A stretch of 64,000 bases of DNA from Staphylococcus pseudoxylosus (GCF_003697915.1 NZ_RCVN01000001.1:248001-312000); one strand, 5' to 3'. Shown: positions 1 through 10,603, counted from the first letter of the stretch. The notes: generated by a model not told the origin, from the sequence alone. Made by a program: numbers and translations.

Positions 1-294
1 ATCATTGGCGACGCCACCTAAGTTGGTAAACTGTAGCATACCGTTGCTTGTTACATTCGTCACCATAAATCCAATTTCGTCCATATGAGCAGCGACCATA
101 ATACGTTTAGCATCAGGTTTTTTCGAGCGTTTCACACCGTAAAAGCCACCCATTCGGTTATAAATAAATTCATCTACGAAAGGCGCCATTTCAGATTCCA
201 TATATGATTTTACATCACTTTCAAAACCAGGTGCACCATGTAATTCTGTTAATATTTTCATTCTTGTTAATGTTTTATTATTGTTTATATCCAA
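1..294 (-). CDS. M42 family metallopeptidase (glutamyl aminopeptidase / YtoP-like), N-terminal 98 residues
   Basis: The gene is cut by the window edge, so only the N-terminus is present. The visible protein contains ELHGAPGFE near the start and VAAHMDEIGFM, where the His and Asp are metal ligands typical of dinuclear M42 aminopeptidases. These enzymes are cytoplasmic and trim short peptides. The start is taken as TTG at 294, because a Shine-Dalgarno AAGGAG lies upstream; an in-frame ATG at 261 is an alternative with a poorer ribosome site. It is divergent from the PepSY-like gene that follows. Confidence 0.85.
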   Translation of the reverse strand, partial: MDINNNKTLTRMKILTELHGAPGFESDVKSYMESEMAPFVDEFIYNRMGGFYGVKRSKKPDAKRIMVAAHMDEIGFMVTNVTSNGMLQFTNLGGVAND

Positions 295-376
295 CGTGTC
301 TCACTCCTTAAGATTTATTATATCATCTTCATTATGGTAAACTAGAAATATGACTTTATTGGGGGTAGATTGTGTT

Positions 377-694
377 ATGTTGAATAAAAAAAATAGATTC
401 ATCATCTTATTTATCATGCTGACAACTATTGTCGGATCTATTTATTTTTATACTCGCCGCAAGCATCAACAATATCAAGATCCAGAAAAAATCATTTCTG
501 AAGTTAGAACCTATTTTATGAATGTGATAGGTTCATACATATTGCATGAACCAATTACTTATAAAGACACGAGTGATACTACGCTTGTTTACCAAGGTGG
601 TATTACTACCCAAAACAATGGGTCACTTACTTCATATGATTTTTTTGTCGATGCAAATAGTGGAGAAATCATTAATATTATTGAATGTGAATGA
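377..694 (+). CDS. Small membrane-anchored PepSY-like protein
   Basis: 105 residues. It has one N-terminal membrane segment (about residues 6-23, FIILFIMLTTIVGSIYFY) followed by a short extracytoplasmic domain ending in DANSGEIINI, the usual end of a PepSY-type fold. The ATG at 377 is preferred over one at 350 because a purine-rich GGGGGTAG sits about 10 bases upstream. Small proteins of this kind are found beside the M42 peptidase in staphylococci; their role is unknown. PepSY domains are thought to inhibit or bind proteases, so a link to wall or secreted proteolysis is inference only. Confidence 0.7.
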   Translation: MLNKKNRFIILFIMLTTIVGSIYFYTRRKHQQYQDPEKIISEVRTYFMNVIGSYILHEPITYKDTSDTTLVYQGGITTQNNGSLTSYDFFVDANSGEIINIIECE

Positions 695-903
695 TAGAAG
701 GTTAAAGTTATGAACGTAAAATGTATATAGTATGAGCATAAGCTTCATCTATGAGATGTGAGCTGAGACTGCTTCATATCGCAAAAACTATATACATAAT
801 TGAAGTCGAAGAATTAAAACGGATTATGCTCAAGATATATACACGTATATATCTTAATTCATGTTTTAACTCCGAAGCTTAAATTCATAACTTTAACCTT
901 TTT
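695..903. repeat. Nested inverted-repeat element between convergent genes
   Basis: The outer arms are a perfect 17-bp inverted repeat, AAGGTTAAAGTTATGAA at 698-714 and its complement at 884-900. Inside, GAGCATAA at about 733-740 pairs with TTATGCTC at about 823-830, extended by a nearby TGTATATA match, and a near-perfect palindrome (AAGATATATAC arms) lies at 832-855. The right end runs into a T-run next to the stop codon of the lactonase gene. It may act as a two-way terminator or be a MITE-like repeat. No second copy was seen in the window. Confidence 0.55.
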
Positions 904-1730
904 TAATTTCTAGAAATAAATGTTTCAATTTCTGTCATACTCTGTTTGTCAAATTTCACTGCAAAACAATTCACATCATGATAATACAAGAACCAGTAAT
1001 CATTTAAAATATAATTGGGAATTAAGCGTTCTTTCTCTCTTATTGACTGCATAGGATAGTCATCATAAGCAGTTACCCACAACGGGTTTCTATGAGCAAT
1101 TGTCGGGAATATATCTCCCATGTGAATAGCTTTTTCGCCTTTACTCTCTATCGTAATAATAGAATGACCAAAGCTATGTCCCCCAGTATGCATGATGTGA
1201 ATACCTGGTAAAACTTCCATTGCTTCATCAAATAGTAATAATTTTTGTTGGAAATCACCGTTATTCTTCGCCCAATAAGTTGATTTACTTCTCAAGTTGG
1301 GACTTTGGAATTCATGCCACTCGTCTTGCTGAATGATATGGATAGCATTTTCAAAAACCGCATGCCCTTTATTATCAGTTAAACCTGCAGCATGGTCAAA
1401 ATGCATATGTGTCATCAACACATAATCAATATCTTTTATTGTCATATCCAATGCTTCTAAATCATCATTAATATGACTTTCGTATTCTGCCCCAAAATTT
1501 CTACGTTCTTTATCGGTTAATTTACCAAAACCAATACCAGTATCTATTATGACATTTTTATCACCAGTTTGTATTAATATTGGATGTGTAGGCAAAGGAA
1601 TTTGATTCTTATCATTCACTTCGTATTTTCTTGTCCATAAAGCTCGAGGTACAACACCAAACATTGCCCCTCCATCAATATTTGTTATACCCCCGTTTAA
1701 ATAATGTACGCTAAAATCTCCTAATTTCAT
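903..1730 (-). CDS. MBL-fold metallohydrolase, YtnP-type quorum-quenching lactonase family
   Basis: 275 residues, a usual length for the family. The metallo-beta-lactamase signature THMHFDHAAGL (about residues 106-116) supplies zinc ligands; further ligands are in HTGGHSFGHS and HMGDIF. B. subtilis YtnP degrades acyl-homoserine-lactone-like signals; the substrate in staphylococci is not established. The start ATG has a strong GAGGAGG ribosome site. It stands alone and converges with the PepSY-like gene across the inverted-repeat element. Confidence 0.85.
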   Translation of the reverse strand: MKLGDFSVHYLNGGITNIDGGAMFGVVPRALWTRKYEVNDKNQIPLPTHPILIQTGDKNVIIDTGIGFGKLTDKERRNFGAEYESHINDDLEALDMTIKDIDYVLMTHMHFDHAAGLTDNKGHAVFENAIHIIQQDEWHEFQSPNLRSKSTYWAKNNGDFQQKLLLFDEAMEVLPGIHIMHTGGHSFGHSIITIESKGEKAIHMGDIFPTIAHRNPLWVTAYDDYPMQSIREKERLIPNYILNDYWFLYYHDVNCFAVKFDKQSMTEIETFISRN

Positions 1731-1928
1731 AAATTAATTCCTCCTCAGTATCCTATAAACCTTTGTTACTCATTATCTTTTATATTAATACAAACAAACT
1801 ATTACGTAAAATAATGCACTGTCGAGCACGATAAGCACTTTACTCTCATTATTTAATACAAAAATACATTACAATGGCAAAAAAAATTGATAAGGCTTTG
1901 CCCTATCAATTGGAATAATTTTATTAAA

Positions 1929-2564
1929 TTAATGGAATTTTGCTTCCATCCGATAAATTCTAGAACCCTTATCAGAAAACTTTCTTTCATATTCTGTCTC
2001 TATGTTAGTTTCAACATCTTCTTGATGCAAGTTCAAATTAATTTTGGTGAAATACATACCAAATTGCGACATACTTTCTAAACTATATGCAAATAGTCCT
2101 CGATTATCAGTTTTAAAATGAAGCTCTCCATCTTTTTTTAATACTTGTTTATACAAAGCTAAATAAGTATGATATGTCAATCGACGTTTAGTATGTCTTT
2201 TCTTTGGCCATGGATCTGAAAAATTTAAATAGATGCGTGAAATTTCCTCATCTTTAAAATATTCATTAAGTTCTATCGCATCGTTACATATGAGTTTAAT
2301 ATTAGTTAAACCTTGGTCTAATACTTTATCTAGAACTTTAACCATTACACTTTTTTCCCGTTCCATCGAAATAAAATTGATTTCAGGATGTTGTGCAGCA
2401 AGCGTAGTTATAAACTGTCCCATTCCTGAGCCTATTTCAATGTAAATCGGTTGATCATTATCAAACCAATCACTGATTTGCCCTGCATGACTACCGTCGA
2501 GATCCACTATATTTGGTTCTTTTTTTAAGTAGTCTTCAGCCCACGGCTTGTAGCGCATTCTCAT
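1929..2564 (-). CDS. trmB: tRNA (guanine-N7)-methyltransferase TrmB
   Basis: 211 residues. It makes m7G46 in the tRNA variable loop using S-adenosylmethionine. The SAM site is [10 protein letters not shown] (about residues 41-50), and the family motif [15 protein letters not shown] is present at about residues 115-129. The gene directly follows the phosphotransferase gene with a gap of 12 bases, so the two are probably co-transcribed, as in other staphylococci. The ribosome site is GGAGTT before the ATG. Confidence 0.95.
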   Translation of the reverse strand: MRMRYKPWAEDYLKKEPNIVDLDGSHAGQISDWFDNDQPIYIEIGSGMGQFITTLAAQHPEINFISMEREKSVMVKVLDKVLDQGLTNIKLICNDAIELNEYFKDEEISRIYLNFSDPWPKKRHTKRRLTYHTYLALYKQVLKKDGELHFKTDNRGLFAYSLESMSQFGMYFTKINLNLHQEDVETNIETEYERKFSDKGSRIYRMEAKFH

Positions 2565-2576
2565 TTTGATAACTCC

Positions 2577-3371
2577 TTATATAAATGCATTGTTATTCAT
2601 AACTTCATTTAAAAATTTAAGCCACATATTCATGTCTTTATAACGTTTCTGTTCCTCATACCACTGTACCATACCAATAGATTGTACGACGGTGTACCAT
2701 TTCATACGTTTTTGTAAATCTATTGAATCTTTCGTACCATAAACATTTAACCACTGAGGCCATTTCTTTTCTGGAACGTAATTGTATAGCAGCATACCTA
2801 AATCAATCGCTGGATCAGCAATCATCGCGCCTTCCCAATCAACTAGATATAATTCATCATGATCAGACAATAGCCAGTTGTTGTGATTAACATCACCATG
2901 GACTACTGTAAAGAAACGAGGATCCAAGTTAGGCATATGGTCTTCAAGATAAGTTAAAGCTTTTCTAACAACATGATGCGTTAAAACTTCTCGTGATAAA
3001 GAAGCATTAATCTTGTTTAGTAGAATATCAGGAGTGATTGGCTCCATTTCCATACGTTTTAACATATTAAGTAATGTTTTAGAACTATGAATCTTTTTCA
3101 ATAAATTGGCTACCCGTTGTTCATGCATTTCGTTGAAAGTAAGTTCTCTACCATTTTTCCAATGTTGCGCCGTTACCACTTCACCAGTTTCTATGCGTTT
3201 TGTCCACACTAATTTTGGTACAATACCTTCGGCTGATAATGCCGCAATAAATGGGTTTGAATTTCTTTTTAGGAATAACTTTTGCCCATCTTGTTCAGCC
3301 ATATATGCCTCACCAGATGCACCGCCTGCTGAATCAAGCGTCCATCCCAATTGATAAAACTGCTCCAACAC
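2577..3371 (-). CDS. Phosphotransferase, aminoglycoside/choline kinase-like (YtmP type)
   Basis: About 264 residues. The kinase catalytic loop VVHGDVNHNNW and the metal-binding LVDWEGA motif are both intact, so it should be an active small-molecule kinase. The substrate is unknown; it is a conserved core gene and should not be read as an antibiotic-resistance gene. The start is set at GTG 3371 (MLEQF), because GAGGTG precedes it; TTG at 3368 is equally possible. The longer in-frame reading from 3404 would put the ribosome site inside the gene. Confidence 0.85.
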   Translation of the reverse strand: MLEQFYQLGWTLDSAGGASGEAYMAEQDGQKLFLKRNSNPFIAALSAEGIVPKLVWTKRIETGEVVTAQHWKNGRELTFNEMHEQRVANLLKKIHSSKTLLNMLKRMEMEPITPDILLNKINASLSREVLTHHVVRKALTYLEDHMPNLDPRFFTVVHGDVNHNNWLLSDHDELYLVDWEGAMIADPAIDLGMLLYNYVPEKKWPQWLNVYGTKDSIDLQKRMKWYTVVQSIGMVQWYEEQKRYKDMNMWLKFLNEVMNNNAFI

Positions 3372-3826
3372 GTTCACCTCACTTTCAATTAGAAAATGGC
3401 TCAAGAAAACAGATTTCGAGAGCCATATATAATCATTTTCTATTACAATATTTTAAACTTCAACCCAAATTTATGTCGCCTCAAGTTTTATGACTGACAC
3501 AATGTCCCATGTGGTTCAAGTTAAGTTATTTAATAACAGTACTGAGTTTCAAATTATAGCAACTTTTACATCATACCATAAATCAATCTCAAACAGAGTA
3601 CTATTTTAATATTTCTATATCTTTTTTTCATGAATTTATTACGGTCAATTTCAAGACTCATAAAAGATTTTATAATGTTTGAGGTTGAATTTCAACCAAA
3701 AATGAGAAACAAAAAGATACATTTTACTTTCAATTTTATATTGAAATCTCTTAAACGGCTCAGTTAGCATTATAACATAATTTCAACGTAATTTATGTGA
3801 CATTTTATATCCATTTATGGAAAATA
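3372..3826. other. Intergenic stretch, no convincing gene
   Basis: About 450 AT-rich bases between dat and the phosphotransferase gene. It holds a short palindrome GGTTGAATTTCAACC near 3684-3698. The only small open frame starts near 3677 and lacks a ribosome site. It presumably contains the promoter of the phosphotransferase-trmB unit. Confidence 0.5.
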
Positions 3827-4672
3827 TTAACTATGTGTGTCAATGTATCTATTAAATCCTTCTTGCAATGATTTCGTAATACTACCTACTTCACCATCGC
3901 CTACATTTTCTCCATCCAATTTAACGACAGGCATGACTTCTATTGATGTACTAGACACAATGATTTCGTCTGCATTTTTTAAGAAATCCAATGTAAATAC
4001 TTCTTCATTAAAAGGTATACCTTTATCTTCAGCAACTGATTTGATAACCATACGTGTTATACCATTTAATATATAATTATTTACTGGATGTGTGTATATC
4101 TCACCATTTTTAATCGCATACACGTTACTAGAAGACCCTTCTGTGACGATATCACCACGGTGTTGAATTGCTTCTTGAGCGTTATATTTAGTTGCGTATT
4201 CTTTAGCTAATACATTTCCTAATAAATTCAAACTTTTAATATCACATCTTAACCAACGAATATCTTCAGTTGTAATAGCATTAATGCCTTCTTCAAGCAA
4301 TTTGTATGGGCGATCATATGACTTTGTAAATGCCATGATGTTTGCCTCTACTGATGGTGTAGGGAATGCATGATCACGTGGGGCAGCGCCACGAGTTACC
4401 TGGATATAGACACCACCATTAACGATGTTGTTTGTAGATAACAATTCCTGAATCAATTCCGTCAATTCGTCTACATTATATTTTAGTTCCAGACCGATTT
4501 CTTTAGCACTACGTAGTAATCTTTCAAAATGTTCTTTAGCTGTAAAAACGTTATTATCATAAACTCTTATATATTCATAAATGCCATCGCCAAAGACATA
4601 ACCTCTATCGTTATAAGGTACATTTGCATCTTGCTCGTCCACAAGTTTTTCATTTATTAGTACTTTTGTCAT
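3827..4672 (-). CDS. dat: D-alanine aminotransferase
   Basis: 281 residues. This PLP enzyme interconverts D-alanine and D-glutamate, feeding peptidoglycan precursors. The fold-type IV pattern is clear: [14 protein letters not shown] near the N-terminus, the probable PLP lysine in [13 protein letters not shown], and [10 protein letters not shown] before the cofactor-phosphate region. The ATG at 4672 is preceded by GGAGGAATAAAT, and that ribosome site overlaps the pepV stop codon. The two genes are therefore translationally coupled, as in S. aureus. Confidence 0.95.
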   Translation of the reverse strand: MTKVLINEKLVDEQDANVPYNDRGYVFGDGIYEYIRVYDNNVFTAKEHFERLLRSAKEIGLELKYNVDELTELIQELLSTNNIVNGGVYIQVTRGAAPRDHAFPTPSVEANIMAFTKSYDRPYKLLEEGINAITTEDIRWLRCDIKSLNLLGNVLAKEYATKYNAQEAIQHRGDIVTEGSSSNVYAIKNGEIYTHPVNNYILNGITRMVIKSVAEDKGIPFNEEVFTLDFLKNADEIIVSSTSIEVMPVVKLDGENVGDGEVGSITKSLQEGFNRYIDTHS

Positions 4673-4674
4673 AT

Positions 4675-6084
4675 TTATTCCTCCACACACAATTTATATA
4701 ATGACTCCAAGTAAATGCTTGTCGCATTAAATAATTGTTTTTTAGTAATATACTCATTTTTTTGATGCATTAAGTCTTCAGAATCGCTGAACATAGCACC
4801 AAATGCAACACCTTTATCTAAATTACGCGCATAAGTACCGCCACCAATAGTATATGGTTCAGTTTGATCCCCAGTTTGGTTTCTATACGCTTCTACTAAA
4901 CTTTGTACAAAAGGATCATCTTTTTCCACATAATGTGGTGTTTGGTTCTTACCTAATTCAATTGAAAAACCTAATGGATTTATTTCACTCTTAAATCTAG
5001 TCAATGCTTCTTCAAATTCAAAGCCTTCTGGATATCTTAAATTAATACCAAATGACCCACCTTTTTGATTATCGTACGTTATTACACCTATATTAGTAGT
5101 AACGTCTCCCATTACGTCTGTATGGAATTTCATCCCCATTTTTTCTCCAAAATGAGACTCAAATAAATATTTATTACTGAATTCAACAAAATTAGCTGCT
5201 GTCTTATCTAAATCTAAACTTGATAAGAAATTCAGTAAATATAAACCTGCATTTACGCCAATAGACGGATCCATACCATGGACTGCTTTACCATACACTT
5301 TAAGAACTAATACACCACTATCAACAACACTTTCACCATCAATTTGATTGTCATTTAAGTATTGTTCAAAATTTTGAATAACGTCCGTCATATTTTCTTT
5401 AACTGCAACATGTGCGACTGCTTCGTCTGGCACCATATTATATCTTTCACCAGATTTAAATGAACGTAATTCGTATTCAGGTTCATCTTGATCTTCAGCT
5501 TTGTCGTTTTGAATTACATCAAACGTGCTGATGCCTTTTTCTCCATGAATAGCTGGGAATTCCGCATCCGGAGCGAAACCTAACACTGGCATTTCTTCTG
5601 TTTCGAAATAACGATCTGTACATTTCCAATCTGACTCTTCATCCGTACCAATGATGATATGTATACGTTTCTTCCAATTTACATTCATTTCATTTAAAAT
5701 TTTGACTGCATAATAAGCCGCAATTGTTGGGCCTTTGTCATCCAAAGTACCGCGAGCTACAATTTTATCATCAGTAACTAATGGATTGAATGGATCCGAG
5801 TCCCATCCATCGCCAGCAGGAACAACATCTACGTGGCATAAGATACCAAAAAGATCTTCACCTTCACCCGCTTCAATTCGTCCGGCAATATGATCAACAT
5901 CATGTATTCCAAATCCATCACGTTCTGCAAGTTGGTACATGTAATCTAGGGCTTTACGTGGTCCTGGTCCAACAGGGTTCTCTGAAGATGCCTTACCATC
6001 TTCTCTTACACTTTCGATAGATAAAAGTCCTTTCAAGTCCTCAATAATTTGACCTTCATACGCTTTTACTTTATCTCTCCACAT
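4675..6084 (-). CDS. pepV: Dipeptidase PepV (M20 family)
   Basis: 469 residues, the usual length. M20 zinc motifs are intact: [31 protein letters not shown] and the later AVHGMDPS. In the cytoplasm it splits dipeptides, including beta-alanyl and D-amino-acid-containing ones. The start is the ATG at 6084 with GGAAG upstream; a TTG six bases earlier is less likely. It is the first gene of the pepV-dat pair. Confidence 0.95.
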   Translation of the reverse strand: MWRDKVKAYEGQIIEDLKGLLSIESVREDGKASSENPVGPGPRKALDYMYQLAERDGFGIHDVDHIAGRIEAGEGEDLFGILCHVDVVPAGDGWDSDPFNPLVTDDKIVARGTLDDKGPTIAAYYAVKILNEMNVNWKKRIHIIIGTDEESDWKCTDRYFETEEMPVLGFAPDAEFPAIHGEKGISTFDVIQNDKAEDQDEPEYELRSFKSGERYNMVPDEAVAHVAVKENMTDVIQNFEQYLNDNQIDGESVVDSGVLVLKVYGKAVHGMDPSIGVNAGLYLLNFLSSLDLDKTAANFVEFSNKYLFESHFGEKMGMKFHTDVMGDVTTNIGVITYDNQKGGSFGINLRYPEGFEFEEALTRFKSEINPLGFSIELGKNQTPHYVEKDDPFVQSLVEAYRNQTGDQTEPYTIGGGTYARNLDKGVAFGAMFSDSEDLMHQKNEYITKKQLFNATSIYLESLYKLCVEE

Positions 6085-6250
6085 TTGCAATCAACTTCCT
6101 TCTTATAACTAATATATTTAATATTTTACATGAACTAGAGAAGAAACTACAGTGAGATGTGTCTAATAATTCAAAAAATTAACTGTTATGATTTATATTA
6201 AAACAGTTTAATCGCTATACATTACTATATAAAATACCTGTATTAATATA

Positions 6251-6300
6251 GAAAAAGAGCGAGATAGAAATCAAAATTTGATTTCTTATTCTCGCCCTTA
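6251..6300 (-). terminator. Intrinsic terminator after the YtxH-like gene
   Basis: Read on the minus strand, GGGCGAGAATAAGAAATC pairs with GATTTCTATCTCGCTC and is followed by a T-run. It lies in the roughly 350-base gap 6085-6434, which otherwise contains only the pepV promoter region and nothing else recognised. Confidence 0.8.
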
Positions 6301-6434
6301 TGACTTACTAAACATTTAATTAACATGTAATCAATGCATTAAGTTAAACAATAGCTAATGTGAATCATTCACTTTAATTACACACATAGATAACACTGTT
6401 CATAACTTAACCATACATATATACATTTTAAATT

Positions 6435-6848
6435 TTAATTTTCATCATGTTTGTTACTGTTATTTTTTAATTCTTCTTCTGTTACAACGCGTAGGTTGTT
6501 TGACGGATCAGCAGCACCTTCATCAGTAAATCGTGCTTCTTCAATATGCTCTTCTTCATTTTCGCTAACATTTTTAAAGCGATCTTTTTGTTCGTTGATA
6601 AATCCTTTAGGATCTTGCTTAACTTTTGAAGCATAACCCTTTGGATCTTGTTTTACTTCATTATATGTTTCCCCAGCCTTAGAACTTATTTGACTTGCGA
6701 TGTCTTTAGCATTTTGTTTATAAGATTCTGGGTTGGATTTATATTTACTGTACTCATCTTTCAATCTATCTCTATTTTCTTTTTTAGAGAGAACAACGGC
6801 TGCGGCTGCACCACCGATGCCTACAATTGCTTTAAATAATTTTGACAT
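6435..6848 (-). CDS. YtxH domain-containing protein
   Basis: 137 residues. It has a short N-terminal hydrophobic segment (about residues 7-21, AIVGIGGAAAAVVLS) and then a highly charged helical region, including a repeated QDPKGYASKV/QDPKGFINE unit. YtxH-family proteins are envelope-associated and linked to general stress, without a defined biochemical role. The GAGGTG ribosome site sets the start. The gene is followed by a strong terminator. Confidence 0.85.
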   Translation of the reverse strand: MSKLFKAIVGIGGAAAAVVLSKKENRDRLKDEYSKYKSNPESYKQNAKDIASQISSKAGETYNEVKQDPKGYASKVKQDPKGFINEQKDRFKNVSENEEEHIEEARFTDEGAADPSNNLRVVTEEELKNNSNKHDEN

Positions 6849-6866
6849 AATAACTACACCTCTTCT

Positions 6867-7565
6867 TTATTTTAATCCTAAACTTTTAAAATCTTGCTGA
6901 TTTAATTGACGATATTCTCCTGGTGCCAATGTTAAATCAAGATGAAGGTCGCCAATGCTAATACGTTTCAATTCTAAAACTTCATTATTTATCGCATGAA
7001 ACATACGCTTAACTTGATGATAACGTCCTTCATGAATCGTAACAAATGATTTATACATTTCATCACTTTTCACTAATTCCGCTGGTTTTGCCAATCCCTC
7101 ATTTAACTCAATACCCACTTTAAATGCATTTATATCATTTTTTGTAATATTTTTTTCAGAAACCACTTCATATGTTTTAGGAACATGCTTTGCTGGACTC
7201 ATTAAATCGTGGTTGAATTGACCATCGTTAGTAATTAGTAATAAACCTTCTGTATCTTTATCTAAACGTCCCACCGGAAAAACATTTAAATATTTATATT
7301 CATCGACCAAATCTATAACAGTTTGTTGTTTATCATCTTCAGTTGCTGAAATATAACCCTTAGGTTTGTTTAGCATTAGATATACTTTATCGATATATTG
7401 AATACGCGTATCGTCCACTTTTACAATATCAACATCTGGATTTAATTGTCTTTTTGGTGATGTTTCTATATTATCATTCACAGTTACTTGTTTCTTCTTT
7501 AATAATTGCTTAACTTCAGTACGTGTACCTATACCCATATTTGCTAAAAACTTATCTAATCTCAT
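6867..7565 (-). CDS. 16S rRNA pseudouridine synthase, RsuA family
   Basis: 232 residues. It has an N-terminal S4 RNA-binding domain (MRLDKFLANMGIGTR) and a catalytic domain with the family motif GRLDKDTEGLLLITNDG, whose Asp is the nucleophile. It modifies a uridine in rRNA, most likely the RsuA position in 16S. The ATG overlaps the stop of the upstream flippase gene (TAAATG), so the two are co-translated. Confidence 0.9.
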   Translation of the reverse strand: MRLDKFLANMGIGTRTEVKQLLKKKQVTVNDNIETSPKRQLNPDVDIVKVDDTRIQYIDKVYLMLNKPKGYISATEDDKQQTVIDLVDEYKYLNVFPVGRLDKDTEGLLLITNDGQFNHDLMSPAKHVPKTYEVVSEKNITKNDINAFKVGIELNEGLAKPAELVKSDEMYKSFVTIHEGRYHQVKRMFHAINNEVLELKRISIGDLHLDLTLAPGEYRQLNQQDFKSLGLK

Positions 7566-9199
7566 TTAATAATCCCTAATTTACGTCTAAGTTTATTTGG
7601 TATTTCACCTAAAAATTGATCGGCTAATTTTGTCTTCATCGTGATACCTCCGTAAACAATCATACCAATAACTACACTTATAATTAAAATAGTTAATGAA
7701 CCTATTTTAGATTCTGGTGAAATCAGCATTTGTAATATAAATGAAGATAATTCAACGATAATCATCATGATTAAACCATAGAGGAATATTTTACCAAAAT
7801 GTAACCATGTCTCTGAAAAATCAAATTTCGCATATTTTTTAAGTATATAAAAATTACATAAAACAGCAAACAGTAGCGCAATCGCTGTACTTAAAATGGC
7901 TCCAGCTGTATGGAAAGCCATTATGAGAGGTGTGTTGAGTATAACTTTTAAAACAACTGCTGATAAAATTACAAATACAGTCAGTTTTTGTTTGTCAATA
8001 CCTTGTAGCATGGATGCTGTCACACTTAACAATCCAATTAAAATAGCAACTGGTGCATAATAGAATAGTAGCTGACTTCCATCAACATTATAACTATAAA
8101 ACACAGTATATAACGGTAATGCTAAAGCCATAATTCCTAAACTTGCTGGTACTGTGATATACATCAATACACCTAAAGAAGTTCTAATTTGTCTATGCAT
8201 TTCACTTAACTCACCAGATTCGTATGTTTTTGTAATAAATGGAATTAAACTTACTGCAAAACCTGCTGATAGTGACGTTGGAATCATCACTATTTTATTA
8301 GTTGTCATATTTAAAATAGTAAAGAAATAGTCATGTAATCTACTCGGTACACCTGCTAAATCCAAAGCACCATTATGTGTAAATTGGTCAACTAAATTAA
8401 ATAATGGGAAATTCAAGCTAACAATAACAAATGGAATACTGTACGAAATAATTTCTTTATACATTTTTCCATATGAAACGCTTATGCCTGAAACATCTGT
8501 TGCAACCATTTTTTCAATATTAGGTTTCCTTTTTCTCCAGTAATACCACAATGTAAAGATACCCGCTACGGCACCTATTGCTGCAGCAAACGTTGCAACA
8601 CCATTAGCCTGTAATACACTACCATTAAAGACATTAAGCACTAAATAACTTCCAATTAGAATAAATAAGATACGTGCAATTTGTTCTATAACTTCTGATA
8701 CTGCTGTTGGGCCCATTGATTTATAACCTTGGAACACACCACGCCATGTAGCGAGTAAGGGAATAAATATGACGACCATACTGATAATTCTAATAATCCA
8801 TGTAATGTCATCGACTGACCATCCACCTTTAGCTCCTGATTCGTGAGCTAATGTGATGCTTGCTATACTTGGTGCTAATAAATATAAAATGAAAAATCCT
8901 ATAAATCCTGTAATGGTCATAACAATAAAACTAGATTTATATAATTTCTCACTTACTTTATATGCACCTAAAGCATTATACTTAGACACATATTTAGACG
9001 CCGCTAACGGTACACCCGCAGTTGCAATAGCAATTGCTATATTATAAGGCGTATATGCATAGTTAAAAGGTGCCAATTTTTCTTCTCCACCAATAATGGC
9101 GTAGAATGGAATTATATATATTACACCCAGAACTTTAGTAATCAATATACTAAGGGTGATTAAAAAGGTACCCCTAACTAATTCTTTACTTTCACTCAT
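7562..9199 (-). CDS. murJ: Lipid II flippase MurJ (MOP/MVF superfamily)
   Basis: 545 residues with about 14 predicted membrane segments. It belongs to the polysaccharide-biosynthesis/SpoVB group. The essential S. aureus MurJ (SAV1754) is, to my recollection, the orthologue in this chromosomal neighbourhood. It would move lipid-linked peptidoglycan precursor across the membrane. Conserved polar loops such as VPLAASKYVSKYNALG and TWRGVFQGYKSMGPTAVSE are present. The assignment to MurJ rather than another flippase of the family rests on context. Confidence 0.8.
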   Translation of the reverse strand: MSESKELVRGTFLITLSILITKVLGVIYIIPFYAIIGGEEKLAPFNYAYTPYNIAIAIATAGVPLAASKYVSKYNALGAYKVSEKLYKSSFIVMTITGFIGFFILYLLAPSIASITLAHESGAKGGWSVDDITWIIRIISMVVIFIPLLATWRGVFQGYKSMGPTAVSEVIEQIARILFILIGSYLVLNVFNGSVLQANGVATFAAAIGAVAGIFTLWYYWRKRKPNIEKMVATDVSGISVSYGKMYKEIISYSIPFVIVSLNFPLFNLVDQFTHNGALDLAGVPSRLHDYFFTILNMTTNKIVMIPTSLSAGFAVSLIPFITKTYESGELSEMHRQIRTSLGVLMYITVPASLGIMALALPLYTVFYSYNVDGSQLLFYYAPVAILIGLLSVTASMLQGIDKQKLTVFVILSAVVLKVILNTPLIMAFHTAGAILSTAIALLFAVLCNFYILKKYAKFDFSETWLHFGKIFLYGLIMMIIVELSSFILQMLISPESKIGSLTILIISVVIGMIVYGGITMKTKLADQFLGEIPNKLRRKLGIIK

Positions 9200-9328
9200 T
9201 CAGATCTTCCTATCTCAAATTAAATTTTTACACTCGTAACTTCAATAATAACGTTATAACCACTTTTTTTCAAAACTATATTACTATAAACTATAAAATA
9301 ACACTATTTAGTAAAGGGAGGCAATGAA

Positions 9329-10603
9329 ATGTATCAAACAATTATCATCGGCGGTGGTCCAAGTGGGCTTATGGCAGCTGCTGCAGCAAGCAAATTAAGC
9401 AATAGTGTTTTATTAATTGAAAAGAAAAAAGGACTAGGCCGTAAATTAAAAATTTCTGGTGGTGGTCGTTGCAACGTAACCAATCGTCTTCCTTATGATG
9501 AAATTATAAAAAACATTCCTGGTAATGGAAAGTTTTTATATAGCCCATTCTCGGTTTTTGACAATGAATCAATCATTCATTTCTTTGAATCTAGAGGCGT
9601 ATCTTTAAAAGAAGAAGACCATGGACGTATGTTCCCAGTTTCTAATAAAGCTCAAGATGTTGTGGATGCACTTATTCACACTTTGCAACAAAATAAAGTA
9701 GCGATTAAAGAAGAAGCCACTGTTGCTTCAATTTCATACACCGACAATCAAACTTTCCAAGTGTTGCTTAACGATCAACAATCTTTTGAAAGCCAAAGTT
9801 TAGTCATTGCAACTGGTGGTACAAGTGTGCCTCAAACCGGTTCTACTGGAGATGGTTATAGATTTGCTGAACAATTAGGACATTCCATTACTGAATTATT
9901 TCCTACTGAAGTGCCAATTACTTCTGCTGAGTCTTTCATTAAGAACAAACGACTAAAAGGATTAAGTTTAAAAGATGTAGCACTTTCAGTATTAAAAAAG
10001 AATGGAAAAACAAGAATCACACATCAAATGGATATGTTATTCACACACTTTGGTATTAGCGGCCCTGCGGCATTAAGGTGCAGCCAATTCGTTTATAAAG
10101 AACAAAAAAATCAAAAACAACAAGAGATACAAATGCAAATTGATGCTTTTCCAGAATTAACAAAAAATGAATTAGAACTAAAAATACGTGATTTGCTTGA
10201 AAACACACCAGACAAGTACATCAAGAACAGCTTGCACGGTTTAATTGAAGAGCGTTATTTATTATTTATTATCGAACAAGCGAACATCCCCGATGATTTA
10301 ACTGCACATCACATTTCCAATACACAAATCAATAATATTGTAGCATTATTAAAAGGGTTTACTTTTTACGTCAATGGCACTTTATCCATCGAAAAAGCTT
10401 TCGTAACCGGTGGAGGTGTTTCACTAAAAGAAATACAGCCTAAAACAATGATGTCCAAAATTGTCCCCGGCTTATTTTTATGTGGCGAAGTGTTAGACAT
10501 CCATGGTTATACTGGTGGATATAACATTACTAGTGCATTGGTTACTGGACATGTTGCTGGTACTAATGCAGGTGAGTTCATTTCTACCCCTCAAACACAG
10601 TAA
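9329..10603 (+). CDS. NAD(P)/FAD-dependent oxidoreductase, HI0933/YtfP-type flavoprotein
   Basis: 424 residues. The N-terminal dinucleotide fold IIIGGGPSGLMAAAAA binds FAD. KISGGGRCNVTN and the C-terminal GEVLDIHGYTGGYNI are typical of the BaiN/HI0933 family. The physiological substrate is unknown. It has its own promoter region (the gene diverges from murJ), a GGGAGG ribosome site, and a terminator downstream at about 10,700. Confidence 0.9.
   Translation: MYQTIIIGGGPSGLMAAAAASKLSNSVLLIEKKKGLGRKLKISGGGRCNVTNRLPYDEIIKNIPGNGKFLYSPFSVFDNESIIHFFESRGVSLKEEDHGRMFPVSNKAQDVVDALIHTLQQNKVAIKEEATVASISYTDNQTFQVLLNDQQSFESQSLVIATGGTSVPQTGSTGDGYRFAEQLGHSITELFPTEVPITSAESFIKNKRLKGLSLKDVALSVLKKNGKTRITHQMDMLFTHFGISGPAALRCSQFVYKEQKNQKQQEIQMQIDAFPELTKNELELKIRDLLENTPDKYIKNSLHGLIEERYLLFIIEQANIPDDLTAHHISNTQINNIVALLKGFTFYVNGTLSIEKAFVTGGGVSLKEIQPKTMMSKIVPGLFLCGEVLDIHGYTGGYNITSALVTGHVAGTNAGEFISTPQTQ

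Noticed and set aside
1887..2081. 64-codon plus-strand frame opposite trmB
   Set aside because: It is a shadow of the trmB coding sequence without a ribosome site.
2577..3371. Aminoglycoside resistance gene
   Set aside because: The kinase motifs are of the general phosphotransferase superfamily, and the gene is a conserved neighbour of trmB in staphylococci.
3677..3770. About 30-codon plus-strand frame in the gap before dat
   Set aside because: No ribosome site, low-complexity AT-rich composition, and no sign of a promoter.
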